From contig OX328123.1 of assembly GCA_946811695.1 (NCBI GenBank), forward strand, positions 147,123,837 to 147,187,836: 64,000 nucleotides of DNA. The letters are read 5' to 3'. Below are positions 1 through 10,034 of this stretch, one piece after another; within the stretch, counting starts at the first letter, position 1; each line of letters opens with the position of its first letter. The notes under the pieces are model-generated. The model did no database searches and was not told the origin of the DNA. It worked only from the letters and a program-made list of their open reading frames with translations. Origin of the DNA: Gonocerus acuteangulatus. Its lineage: Eukaryota > Arthropoda > Insecta > Hemiptera > Coreidae. The position numbers and the translations under genes are program-made.

Positions 1-480
1 ATCTGCAACAGTTTTGAGATAAGTGGAACAAATGTTTATGTAGCTCATTTTCGGTTTGGGTACATTAAAACGTGGGATTCCTACGTCTTTGGAATTCATC
101 TAAACTAAGATGTTGATTACAATTGAAGTTAAGGAAGTATTCGAAAAACAAATTTTATTAGTGGACATGAAAAATTTTCGGATCTTCGTATTTTGTAGTA
201 AATATCTTTAAATAGGTTGGGAAGGTTCCCATTCGAAAGCTTACTAATGTCTCTACATAAATGGTTATTAAGTAATTATTGACTGGGTGATGTCAATCGG
301 AGAAATAACGGCATTTGTTTTTGTTTAACTCGGTTGTTTTGAATTGCAATTATCAGAAAAAGTAGGGTCTCCTCGTGGTCATGGTCTAGTCGCTAGCGCC
401 TTAGATTTATAAGCGGTAGATTGTGGGTTCGAAGTTTCCTGTTGTGGCACCTTAAACTTCCTTTTGTTTGAGATTTTAAT
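1..480 (+). repeat. Dispersed repeat family R1, partial copy
   Basis: The text matches 39.75-40.5 kb in order: a 'cggtttgggtac' segment, a 'gatcttcgtat' segment, then 'gatgtcaatcggagaaa', then 'ccttaaacttcct'. The copy is cut by the window start. There is no coding signal. R1 recurs at about 2.05, 3.94, 4.92, 28.8, 39.6 and 51.65 kb on both strands, which makes it a dispersed non-autonomous element rather than unique sequence. Confidence 0.6.
366..445 (+). repeat. tRNA-derived SINE head, decayed (SINE-A-like)
   Basis: The stretch follows the tRNA-like head of the SINE at 16718 (gtctcc..gtgg, tagcgc, ataagcgg.aga, gtgggttcga) with substitutions and small insertions. A B-box-like 'gggttcgaag' is visible. 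No SINE body or poly(A) follows; the sequence returns to R1-type text, so this may be an old SINE head captured in R1. Confidence 0.4.
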
Positions 481-529
481 TTATATATTATTTAGAAAAA
501 TCAAACCCTCTCCAAAAACTGTATGTATT

Positions 530-1070
530 CCTTTACTAATAGCTTCCTGATCTGACGCAGGAAAAGGATACAGTCCCCCTAGTGGCAGATATCGCTCTTC
601 ACGGCGGCTTTGGGAACCTACGTTTGGTGGGCGAATTCTAACGAAACAGAGTTTAAATTAAAACCTCCTTTCTAATAGACCGATTCATTTCATTTTTACA
701 ACACTTCTTTCTCATGAGGTACCCACGACGTATTCCGCGTTTCGTTACAATACAGCAGAAATTACGACCGGTATGAGTATATTAGTACTTTAGGTCCGGA
801 GTAAACCCCCCTCCTAATACACCGATTTAGTTTATTTTTACAACGTATTTCTCTCTTTAGATCAACATAACGAATACCGAGTTTCGTTGAAATATAACAA
901 AAACTACGGCTGGCATGGTCAAATTAGTGTTTTGGGTCTGGGGTAAACCCCTCGTCCCGTTGGACCGATTTTGGTGGTTAACGAACTCGTTCAATCGTTT
1001 GCTAACTGAACGCTATATACCATGTTTCGTGAAGAAAGAACAAAAACAAAATACATACATGTGCTAAAAG
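530..1070 (+). repeat. Dispersed repeat family R2, modular copy
   Basis: Three related modules of about 140 bp each contain 'gaccgatt', 'tttttacaac' and 'ggtaaaccccc'-type segments, near 680, 820 and 962. The same modules occur in the same order at 44.2-45.0 kb and, reversed, at 30.2-32.2 kb. No ORF of note. Confidence 0.55.
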
Positions 1071-1157
1071 TTAAAAAAGATCGATAGCTACTATCGTTAG
1101 TCATGAACTATGCATATATCGACAGTAACAATCGACTATTGCCCATCCATACCCTCA

Positions 1158-1240
1158 ATCGGCGCGCCGACTGAATAGGCTCGGCGGCGGCGGCGCCGCT
1201 AAAACCCGGCGTGGCGTAGCGGCGCCGGCGCGGCGCGCAT
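1158..1240. other. Short GC-rich island
   Basis: An ~80-bp run of CGG/GCC-rich sequence (cggcgcgcc, cggcggcggcggcgccgc, cggcgcggcgcgc) in otherwise AT-rich DNA, rich in CpG and in short palindromes. A related 'cggcgcgccgcg' lies at about 9005. No gene starts nearby. It may be a mobile-element terminus; function unknown. Confidence 0.4.
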
Positions 1241-1259
1241 GTCTATTCCATACCCCGGA

Positions 1260-2040
1260 AATGGTCTCTTATGGCAATAACTGTTTAAAAAGTTATTATT
1301 AATAAAAAAAAAAGTGTAGTTAGCGACAAATGGCAAGTCTTGTCTTTCTCCAAAACACACTGTTTTTTCTAATTTAGATTAAGATTTGCAGCATTAAACT
1401 AAATTGTTGGTCTAGTTTCACTCCCTTGAGTATTGTCATCTACTGGCGATACAGCCTGTATAGACGAGGAATCGTTTCTTCGACCGGTCTGAGAGACTGC
1501 GTGACTGGTTCCGGGTTAAGATTAGGTGAACTAGGTTCCACCATTTCTATTCGTATGATCAAAGGGAATCGAACCTTCAACAGGTGCCAAAATCTCGAGC
1601 CACACACAGCCACGTGCTATTCCAAGCGTAAAGTTTGACGCGACGTCTTTCCCAGGGATCGTGAAACTCGGCACGAGGAGGAAATTGGAAAAATAAAGAT
1701 GGCGCACTGGGGGACGGAGACGGTAATTAGGTTTTAGGAGGTGGTCAACCCATTCCAACCACCTCCAATCCCTTATCCATCCTCGAACTCCAATTCTCCA
1801 ACCCCTCCAAACGAACCTTCTCAATCCAATCTCCATATACCCCATTTTTAGTCTTCAGCCATTCCTCACACTATCTCTCTAAGATTCTTCCTTTCTGCAA
1901 AAGCCACAAGAAACTATGAGTAAGAAGATTCGAACTATGGATGATTTATTATTACACATAATATATTGAATGCAACGACCAAAAGCAACATATGAATGTA
2001 ATATACATAAACTGTACATAATGGAGATGGAGATAGCCGC
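1260..2040. other. No recognisable gene
   Basis: AT-rich sequence with a GC-richer, pyrimidine-rich block at 1640-1850. The short ORFs here show no family motif. Confidence 0.4.
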
Positions 2041-2049
2041 TGCGTTTAT

Positions 2050-2700
2050 ACGAAGTCAAGGGATGTTTGGTATTCGGCTTGGAGAAAAGAACGTCAGACC
2101 TTCAGGAAGAAACCTGTATTGGATATTTGTCTGTTCGCGCTCTAGCTCAGTGAATAATGGCCCGATTTTGATAAAATTAGATACAAAAATCTTTCGTCTA
2201 ATTTGAAAGGTCAGCTCGTTAACCAGAAAAATCCGTCTACCGGAACATGGCTTTTGGAGCGAAATTCGCACGAAAAAAATCGTTATTCTTACATAATATA
2301 ATTGCAAGTACTCGTTTTATAGGTCTCTTGGTCTAGAAAAGCGAATAAAACCATTTGTAAGGCGATATGTTTAATCGTTTTCGAGAAAAGTAGAAAAATA
2401 GTTATTGAATAAAGTTTTCGGTTTGGGTACTTAGAATCATGGGATTCAGTTAAAATGTTTTCTACAGGTTGACATTTTATCAAAACTGAAATTTTTGTTG
2501 CGTTTGGAATTAAGGGAGGATTAGAATAAAATATTTTACTACACACATGAAAAGTTTTGGGAACCTCGTATATTTTCCTTAATATCTCGAAAACGGTTGA
2601 GAATTTTGCTAAGCGGAAGGTTACCATTCGAAAGCTTACTAAATAATCTACCAAAAATGCTCTAAAGAAAGTTTTGATTAGGCGATGTCAATCGGAGAAA
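2050..2700 (+). repeat. Dispersed repeat family R1, copy
   Basis: Carries the R1 order seen at 39.75 kb: a segment with 'aaaatctttcgtctaattt', then 'gttaacca', 'gcgaaattcgcacg', 'cggtttgggtac', 'gaacctcgtat', and 'gatgtcaatcggagaaa'. Non-coding. Confidence 0.55.
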
Positions 2701-3185
2701 TAAGTGCTTAAAACTTTAAAATAATTGATTTCGTTTATTCCAACGGTTCTTCTTGTGTTTTTATTTCTTGTTATTTTTAATTTCTTATAATAGGAGAATA
2801 TATTTGGCAATAAAACAGGATAACTAAAATAAGAAAAAAAATATGTATTGTTAGAAATATAGCTTCGAAGACTATATTGTTAAGAGACACGAAGGGGCCT
2901 TTTGAATATGTTCAACTTATGCCTTTATGCTGTTGGTGTCGTTTTTTTTTTTTTAAATTACATTTATTTGTAGAATTAGTACTATAGTAGAAGAACACAA
3001 GAAAATGTGAAACGTTTTGATTTTTTTCAATGCATTGAACCTTGTGAAAAGGTATCTCTAGAAGTGGATTCTGGGGGCTGGCGGAACCTTCCAGGTAAGA
3101 CCATAAAACCATTTCAATAAAGGTGGAACCAAAATAATAACCGTTTCTACTTGAATCTTTCCAAATGAGACTAGGGATAAAAACG

Positions 3186-3225
3186 GAACAGCGCTAAGAT
3201 GACGCAGTTCCTGCGAGTCGGACTT
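3186..3225 (+). repeat. Conserved R1/R2 hairpin motif
   Basis: A 40-bp motif, ggaac..gcgctaagatgacgc..gttcc followed by gagtcggact. The ggaac/gttcc and gcg/cgc pairs can form a stem. Similar motifs lie near 5906, 6113, 19450, 28062(-), 32432, 33005, 33299, 40529 and 43996(-). It probably marks one end of the dispersed elements. Confidence 0.5.
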
Positions 3226-3439
3226 CTTATGAGTTGTTTTTGTAAGTCTCAAGAAAATTCCTTGTTTTTTGTTCGTCGTGATTCGTGAGGTAGGAATTAT
3301 CATAGCGACTGTATAGGAACGGCTGATAAAGAATTCAAAAATATTGATCAATATTATAGTACTAAGTGCAAATAAGAAAATCCTTCATAGATATGTGTAT
3401 TCAATGTGTCTTGTCTTGCAAAAAGTAGAGAGAAATCCG

Positions 3440-3930
3440 TTATGTTGTAGATCCTGAGTGCGTGCCATCGAAGAGAGTGGAGAAAAAAGTATGCAATGAG
3501 AAGAAACCACCTGGTGGATTATACAGTAATTTTCCAAAAACTGCATACTGTGGAGTTTGTAAATCTGTAAAGAAATCAACACCAAAACGAACAGATGAGT
3601 GCGCTAAATTATTGCAGTCTTCGTCCATGGTAGACGGCGAACAATCCCAATCTGATGATGAAGAGGAAGTTTATTGGGGAATATTCTGAGGCAGTGTTAT
3701 GGCCCAGGATGTGTTGAGAGTGCTTCATCGAATAGCAAAGATTGCAGCGACACTTGCGGGATGATCCTGACAACCAATAGGATACTCCAGATCCTGCCTT
3801 AGAGGCTTCAGGAATGGTCAATGTTCTCATCCGCTGCTGAAGCTATGGACAAGAAGGTCCTGGAAGATATCCGCAAAAAGTAGATGCATGTTTAAGAAGC
3901 TCTCCAAAATCTAGAAAATAAAAAGCGTTG
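3440..3930 (+). pseudogene. CXXC1/CFP1-like pseudogene fragment
   Basis: Frame 2 from about 3692 reads QCYGPGCVESASS.SKDCSD.CGM and then TNRILQILP. This is the Cys-rich block and following helix typical of the C-terminal half of CXXC finger protein 1 (CFP1), the CpG-binding subunit of the SET1 H3K4 methyltransferase complex. After an in-frame TAG the match goes on as RLQEWS.. and ..KKVLEDIRKK, with more stops (TAG, TAA, TGA), so it cannot make a protein. A frame-0 ORF of 75 codons (3462-3689), basic then acidic, ends just upstream and joins by a frameshift; it may be the preceding part of the same gene. No intron is apparent, so a retrocopy is possible. The family call is from memory of the motif and is fairly firm for 3692-3800, weaker outside it. 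Confidence 0.6.
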
Positions 3931-3942
3931 TGCTTGAAGCAA

Positions 3943-4033
3943 CTTGACCTTTCAAATAAGACGAAAGATTTTTGTACCAAATCGCAATAAAATCGGACCA
4001 TTTTTGACCCAGCTAGAGGGCGATCAGACAAAT

Positions 4034-4076
<43 letters not shown>

Positions 4077-4200
4077 AATTTTTAGCCACCGTTATTTTCG
4101 TTCTCTAGGTGAAACGTATAGTTTCTAGTCTGCACATTCGGATTGCGTCATGAAATCAACCTTATAAGCGGGGTTCCTCCTATGGAGGGAGGGAGGGAGA
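3943..4200 (-). repeat. R1 copy with CA/TA microsatellite
   Basis: Reversed R1 text: 'gacctttcaaataagacgaaagatttttgtacc', then a (CA)n(TA)n tract at about 4033-4076, then 'gccaccgttattttcg' and a 'ggttcctcc..ggagggagg' hairpin. The same order is seen at 51.65-51.89 kb and, reversed, at 39.57-39.83 kb. Confidence 0.55.
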
Positions 4201-4259
4201 AATCAGAATCATCATATGAGTCTTTTATTTTTTTAATAATTTTTTGATACATTATCTCT

Positions 4260-4450
4260 TATTATCCAGCGGCAGTGAGGTTCCCTGTATACATGCGACT
4301 GGTCGCGAGAGTATACCCAAGGCTACTTCCGGGGGGGAAGCTACTCCCGGACTTGGCAGGTCAGCAATTAACGGGTTCATTGTCGCTAGACAGCAGCACC
4401 TTCCAATTAGAGACCATTGTGTGGTAAATGTGTGTATAATATAACACTCT
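4260..4450. other. GC-richer block of unknown nature
   Basis: About 190 bp with higher GC than its surroundings and several short inverted repeats (cttccgggggggaag, actcccggactt). I considered a small structured RNA but no family match is convincing. Left unassigned. Confidence 0.25.
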
Positions 4451-4631
4451 TTGGACTGTGCGTGAAAAGCCTAGCTTCTCCATAGGTCTTTGTATTGTAA
4501 TAGATTCGTGATATTGCCTCTTTGGTAGTGTAATTCCAGATTCTCCTGGATCCGAAATGGGATTAGGTTCGTTCGGGTTCGAAATAGTTACAAATACAGC
4601 ATTCAGCAGTACTTGCTAACCTCTAGAGGAC

Positions 4632-4704
4632 AATTGTGGTGATATACCCTATTGTGGTGATATACCCTATTGTGGTGATGTACCCTATTGTGGTGAAATA
4701 CCCT
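4632..4704. repeat. 18-bp tandem repeat, 4 copies
   Basis: The unit 'attgtggtgatataccct' repeats four times with a few changes (gatgta, gaaata). Confidence 0.8.
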
Positions 4705-4919
4705 GTTTTCTGATTGTATATTTCTGATCTATATTCACCATTCACGAAAGGATGCGTAATATTCTTTATTTATTTGATTACTTATAATAACATTCAGCGA
4801 GTCTCCTCGCTTCCAAAGGGGTCGCCATTGATGTGGAACCGATGGCGTGACCCGAAGTGCTGAGGTGTTTATTTGAAAAGCCCAATACGAAGGAACTGGG
4901 TCTTTTTACCATTTCCCCA

Positions 4920-5180
4920 TAACATTCAGGTTTAACTCCAAACCTAACCAAAATTTAAACATATTTATTTATATGAATTTAAAACATTCAGAAAATATTT
5001 TAACTGAATCCGATAGTTGTAAGTATACAAACCAAAAACTTGATTCAACATCTAATTTGCCAATTTTCTCGAAAACGGGTAGAGCTATCGCCTTAAAAAT
5101 GGTTTCGTTCGTTTTCCTAGGCCAAGAAGACTATAAAACGAGTACTTTCTATTCCGCCTTTATTATCTAATTTAAGTTTA
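4920..5180 (-). repeat. R1 fragment
   Basis: Reversed R1 text ('ttttctcgaaaacggg.agagctatcgcctta', 'aggccaagaagactataaaacgagtac'). The ORF at 4973-5170 is a by-product of the repeat. Confidence 0.5.
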
Positions 5181-5332
5181 AACAAATAATTTTTGTTGTA
5201 ATCTTTACTTTAACAAGTCTAGTTTAAAAAATGAGCTTTCTCATCTCGGAGGAAGCTGGAGCTTTTCTTGTAATCTTGGCTGTTCCCAATGCTTATTTAA
5301 AATTTGTGACTTATTACGTTGTTAAGCGCTCT

Positions 5333-5335
<3 letters not shown>

Positions 5336-5383
<48 letters not shown>
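5336..5383. repeat. Poly(T) tract
   Basis: A run of about 48 T. It could be the poly(A) tail of a reverse-strand retroelement, but no SINE or LINE body is recognisable beside it. Confidence 0.7.
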
Positions 5384-5384
<1 letters not shown>

Positions 5385-7022
5385 TGCTCAGTTAGACTCA
5401 TGTGTGGCTTGATTGAGAGCAGGGGAAAAAATTGATAATTTTTGTCCCCCTTTTTTACAGTTATATGTCACTTGGTTAGAGTAGTGTGTAATTTGGACAA
5501 ACTTCCAACATTCTGACAGTGGACCTAAAATAATGGGACTACCCTTAAAACAGGGGATCAAATCATCCTGTTCCTAGATCCTGTAGCTAATATCGAGTGA
5601 AAATCACAAACTAGATTATTAAATTCAGCGCTTTCGAAATTCGATTTTATTTCGCTCTGGCACCACTGTGCGCCGCATGCCGTGTTTCATCCTTCCCTGC
5701 CTATTGACACGTTAAAGGCGGTTTTTGTATTGCTTGTAATCGATTTTTTAGAGCTGATTCAAAAAGCGAGAGTAATTCACGCTTTATAATCCAGAATGGC
5801 GCTATTCCTTCAATAATAAATTGGAGTAGGTGTTTCAATTGTTATCTGAATGTTAACTACATCTCTTCAAATATATCAAAATAAAATTACATATATGAAC
5901 ATTATGGAAACGCACCAAGCTGACGCAGTTTCGGCGAGTTGGGCTTTATCAGAAAAATTATTTTTCCCGTAAAAGAAGATAATGTAAAATGAGAAACACT
6001 TTTTTTTATTGTAATACAGCTTTCCGAGAGAAAGTCGAACCTACCGAATGATTAGCTTATTTCCGCTCATTAACTATATTTTATTAAATATTTCCAAATA
6101 ACACGTGGGGAAAAGTGCTTACATGACGCAGATGTTGGCTAGTTGGACTTTTTCACATTTGAATCCTAAAGAATGGACCATCGCTGTTTCTTTATTTAAA
6201 TCATTCGCAAACACTTTATACGTTGAATGTCCAAACCGAAATTAAAAAAAAAAAAATCTATTTTTGTGAATGCGCGAATTCTTTCACATTAAATTCACAG
6301 ATCCATTCATTACGTTTTTATTGCGAATGCATTTTTTAAAATTCTGAAAAGCTTTTTCTTTTCTCGACAACAGTGAATTATTAATGAAATGAATTTAAAA
6401 TGTGATGATAAGCATGTGTTGTACAAGCATCACGTAGTGTGTGTACGGGATAATATGCAGCTTACAGTTAAACAAATCTATTTTCGTTCTCATGATTTTA
6501 GGCATAATACTTAATAGAGGTTGATAATTTTTATTTTAACAATATAATTCTTTCTATAGTTAATTTTCTGACTTTTTACAACCTTGAAGTATGTTCGCTC
6601 CCAAGCTGAGTCAAATTTGGTAAAAAGATAAATTGTGTTAATTGAAAGGTCAAGATGATGTTTTTTGGGGGTAAAATTTGTGCAAAAAATGAGTTAGTTA
6701 TAAGCAGAGTAATTGGTGAGCCAAATTTAAAAATAAGTCAAAAAATGTAAGGCAAGAAACTTTGGATCACTTGACATGGAAAAAATCTAATGAATATAAA
6801 TTGAATAGTTCTGAATTGTTTCCTATACTGTTCTGTTTCATTGATATTGAATATTTTTTTCACGTTGCGTGAATGTAAAACCCCCATTGCATATGACCAG
6901 CATCTCAACTATTTCTGTATTTAAATTACTTTCAGGCTTTAAGGCATTTTCAACTTAAACCAAGCAGCTCTTATCTAACATATTGTAGTTAGGCGTCTAG
7001 TTGCTATTCACCCATAGTTTAT
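5384..7022. other. AT-rich spacer with R1/R2 end motifs
   Basis: No gene recognised. Two degenerate copies of the hairpin motif (near 5906 and 6113) suggest old R1/R2 ends. Confidence 0.4.
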
Positions 7023-7406
7023 ATGGACTCTGAAGTTGTTAATAATATCCTTCATCAAAAGAAGAAAGCTGTGAGAGCCAACTCTAGAATGAGATTACGG
7101 ACCTTAACGATGATTCAAGTGTTACTCGTAACGCTAGTAATGCGGCTGCAACTTACAGCACTCTGGCTGCAACTCTAGAATGAGCTTACGGACCTTAACG
7201 ATGATTCAACTGTTACTCGTAACACTAGCAATGCGGCTGCAACTTACAGCACTCTGGCTGCAAGGCGTTCAGTTATTAGCGTCTTTAGCCAAACTCCAAA
7301 CCTACGTGTGACTAGTACCGCGGGCTCATTTAGTAATACAGAAATCTTCGTTCCTACTAACGTTAAAATCATGAGCCCAGTTAAAAAAATAAACGAAAAG
7401 AAATGA
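7023..7406 (+). pseudogene. Coding-like fragment with internal 91-bp duplication
   Basis: The second half (7179-7406) stays open for 75 codons, reads ..LNDD..VTR..SNAAATYSTLAA.., and ends in a Lys-rich tail before TGA. The segment 7080-7170 is repeated directly at 7171-7261 (91 bp apart), which shifts the frame. The first copy has the same peptide in another frame after a TAG. I do not recognise a family. It could be a retroelement or transposon protein relic. Confidence 0.3.
7080..7261. repeat. 91-bp direct tandem duplication
   Basis: Two copies start with 'aactctagaatgag' at 7080 and 7171 and differ at only a few positions. Confidence 0.85.
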
Positions 7407-7447
7407 ATTCTGCTGGGAGAGGAACGTATATAAAGCAGCTAGAAATA

Positions 7448-7973
7448 TCAGGCTGCACCGTATGAAATGTCAGTTTTGTTTACTTTGCGATTTAATCCTT
7501 TCCCTTTTTTATTTCATTATTTACAAACATCATTGTTATTCATATAGAATTAAAGCTCTTTTATTCCTATTATTTAATCAGTAACTTGTGAAACTTGTGT
7601 TGTGAGAACGATCCTCTGAGAAAAAAAAAAACAAACTTAAATTATGACTTCAACGGAAATCCGCATTTTTCGTTATGAATTTAAGCTCGGTCAGAGCGCT
7701 GCTGAGGCGTGTATGAACATTAACAAATCGTTCGGGGAGGGAACGGTGTGGTTTTCCTGGTTTCGAAGTGGAAATTTTGAGCTTGACAACGAGGAGCGAG
7801 GAAGGCCAGAAACGAAGCTTGACAATGACCACCTGAAAGAAAGGGTTGAAGCTTGTCCCTCAAAAAGCACTAGGGAATATGCCAAAGAACTCGGAGTAGG
7901 AGCCTCGACAGTTTCAAGACATTTGAAGGAAACCGGCAAGCCCAAAACTGACATTTCATACGGTACAGCCTGG
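7448..7973 (+). mobile_element. mariner deletion derivative with TIRs and TA target site
   Basis: The ends are inverted: 'tcaggctgcaccgtatgaaa' at the left, and the reverse complement of 'ttcatacggtacagcctgg' at the right, about 30 bp each and flanked by TA at 7446-7447 and 7974-7975. The 526-bp length is well short of a full mariner (~1.3 kb). Only the N-terminal third of the transposase remains, joined directly to the right TIR. A second, differently deleted member lies at 33817-34178. Confidence 0.88.
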
Positions 7974-7976
7974 TAG
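7644..7976 (+). pseudogene. mariner transposase N-terminal domain, truncated
   Basis: The 110-residue ORF begins MTSTEIRIFRYEFKLGQSAA and carries the paired helix-turn-helix DNA-binding region of mariner (SETMAR-like) transposases: FGEGTV..WF..FRSGNFEL, then ERGRPET.LDNDHLKERVEA, then STREYAKELGVGASTVSRHL. In full-length relatives the catalytic D,D34D domain follows. Here the frame runs into the TIR and stops, so no catalytic residue is present. It could still bind TIR DNA if expressed. Confidence 0.85.
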
Positions 7977-8576
7977 TACGAAACTCATTCAATGAAGCCT
8001 GCAATACGGGTGGAAAAAACTAGAAAAAATAAACCTACTTGTAAAGATAAATGTCGATGAATGTTGAGTGGAGATGAAAGACTAAGTGTTTTCGGTAGCA
8101 ATTGGAACCTTGGAGCATGGATAAATAAAAAGAGTTTATTCATAACTCTACAAAGAAAACAAAACCTAAATATCGTTAGGTGCACGGGGGCGGACAAAGG
8201 TCTCCCAGAAGTTGCAATCCTGAGTTACTTTTGTGTATTGACAATAGAATCACTTGTGTTTGTAATTTCTTGCTTATAAAAAGCCTAAATTTAAATGACT
8301 GCCTTATTAGCACTATCTGCCGCCACAATTATGAGAAAATCCGAACAATGTTTTCTGGTTAAAACATTTTTACGGCCAAAAATCTTGAAGCCCTGGCACT
8401 AAAATAAATGCCTTTTCGCAAACTGTCGCAAAACGTTATATTTATTTGTTTTGTTTTAAAGTGTGTAATTTTTATAATTTATACTATTCTATTGTTAACT
8501 ATAGTAATATGATTAATATATCGTGTGTGATTATAGATAGAAGAGATTTGGAATTTGTCAATATAGATTAGATTTT

Positions 8577-8830
8577 CGCTATTGGTGTTACATCATTATA
8601 ACAAAATTCCCTCACTCAATCTATTTAATTGAACCCCCCAAAAGCAATAAAATTGATGAGATAAAAATTAGGAATAACTGCTTGTAATTAAATTAGCCTT
8701 GCAAGAATGGCAGAAGTCAAGATACTTAAATGTCAGGCTTGGATTATTATAACAAGTCAGGGATTTGGCTAGAAAATACCAATAAGATTTTTGAACAAAT
8801 TATTATTTTAACAGTTCTATTAAAACTATT
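8577..8830. repeat. Duplicated block, copy 1
   Basis: About 250 bp beginning 'attggtgttacatcat' is repeated in the same orientation at 9207-9445 with small differences. A T-rich run and a GC-rich piece lie between the copies. It is too diverged and short to call as LTRs. Confidence 0.7.
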
Positions 8831-9206
8831 ATTTCTTTCGATGAGCTCCTTTTTTTTTTCTTTTTTTTTTTTTTTTTTTGTTTATAGTGTTACAACCCTA
8901 GAGGGTCATCAAACACAGATATTCTGAGTTAAATTGTTGGAGCTGTTTAATTTTAAAATAGCTGGGACCGAGATAACAGACAGAGGGGCAGGGAGAATCC
9001 CCTCGGCGCGCCGCGAAGGCACAAGGACGCTAATCTCGTATATGATGAGCTCCTTAAGAATCGCTTTCTAAGTAAAAACCTACAAAATATATAAAAATAT
9101 ATATGCTTCCTCATCGCAGTCATCATATTGCTACATTATTAAAATTCGTAAATAAAAACACAATTTAAGAAACCTCAGATAACAATTTTCAAATATGCTC
9201 GTACAT

Positions 9207-9445
9207 ATATTGGTGTTACATCATGATAACAAAATTCCCTAACTTAATCTTTTTAATTAAACCCCCAAAAAACAAAAAAAAATGATAAGATAAAAATTAG
9301 GAATAACTGCTTGTAATAAAATTAGCCTTGCAAGCATGGCAGAAGTCAAGATACTTCAATGTCAGGCTTGGATTATTATAACAAGTCAGGGAATAGTTCG
9401 GATTTGTCTAGAAAATATCAATAAGACTTTTGTAAGAATCTATGT
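9207..9445. repeat. Duplicated block, copy 2
   Basis: Direct copy of 8577-8830. It runs on into the inverted pair at 9408-9662. Confidence 0.7.
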
Positions 9446-9662
9446 TCAGGACGTTTCGGCTACACTTTGGTAACCTTCGTCAAGTTTGAATATGGATGTT
9501 AAGAATATGAGATCATCTCAGGGAGGAAAACTGTTTTTGGACTGTCTGGAATGATCACTTATTCTTAACATCCATAATAATAAACTTGAAGATGGTTACC
9601 GAACGTAATGAATATAGATTTTTACAAAAATCTTATTGATGTGTTCCTAGTCAAATCCCAAC
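9408..9662. repeat. Inverted pair of Penelope-like tails with hammerhead-like relics
   Basis: The left arm (from 'ggatttgtctagaaaatatc') is the imperfect reverse complement of the right arm ending near 9662. On the minus strand 9495-9440 reads TTGACGA, a pairable GGTTAC..GTAGCC helix, then GAAACGTC: the order of a hammerhead core with minimal stem III, but with U for the first C of CUGANGA. The plus-strand partner near 9587 (ttgaagatgg..ccgaacgt) is more decayed. Head-to-head tails are typical of Penelope-like elements, but no ORF is left. Confidence 0.4.
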
Positions 9663-10030
9663 TATACCCTGGCTGCTTATCGTCTTATCGGAGTACTTTC
9701 TACACCTAATTGCGTAATTTTAGTGACAATAACGACATATTTTGACTGACTCCAGGTTCAATTTATGAACTATGAAGCAAGCACGTCAATAATCAAGAAG
9801 AATTTCTAAAAATTTGAAAATTTCATACATCTTCTTCTTTAATATGAAACATAAAATGAAGTCTTGTCTAAAACGAACAGCTGCATATTGAAAGGTTCAA
9901 TCAAAACGTTAAATCTAGGCGCACGGTAGATGGCCAGGCCAAGTTCCGGCCTAAGCATACTGTCTGTATATTACAGGAGGTCTTAGAGCCGATTTTTACC
10001 CTCTCATAACTTTCAACCAGGTAAAGATAA
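9663..10030. other. No recognisable gene
   Basis: AT-rich spacer with no coding motif seen. Confidence 0.4.
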
Positions 10031-10034
10031 AGTT

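Noticed and set aside
1531..1845. 104-codon Trp/Arg-rich ORF on the minus strand
   Set aside because: Arises from pyrimidine-rich low-complexity DNA; no motif.
4260..4450. Spliceosomal snRNA-like sequence
   Set aside because: A few short words resemble U4, but no Sm site or conserved helices could be found.
8577..9445. Short LTR pair
   Set aside because: Copies are too diverged for one insertion, lack TG..CA ends and target duplications, and enclose no retroviral sequence.
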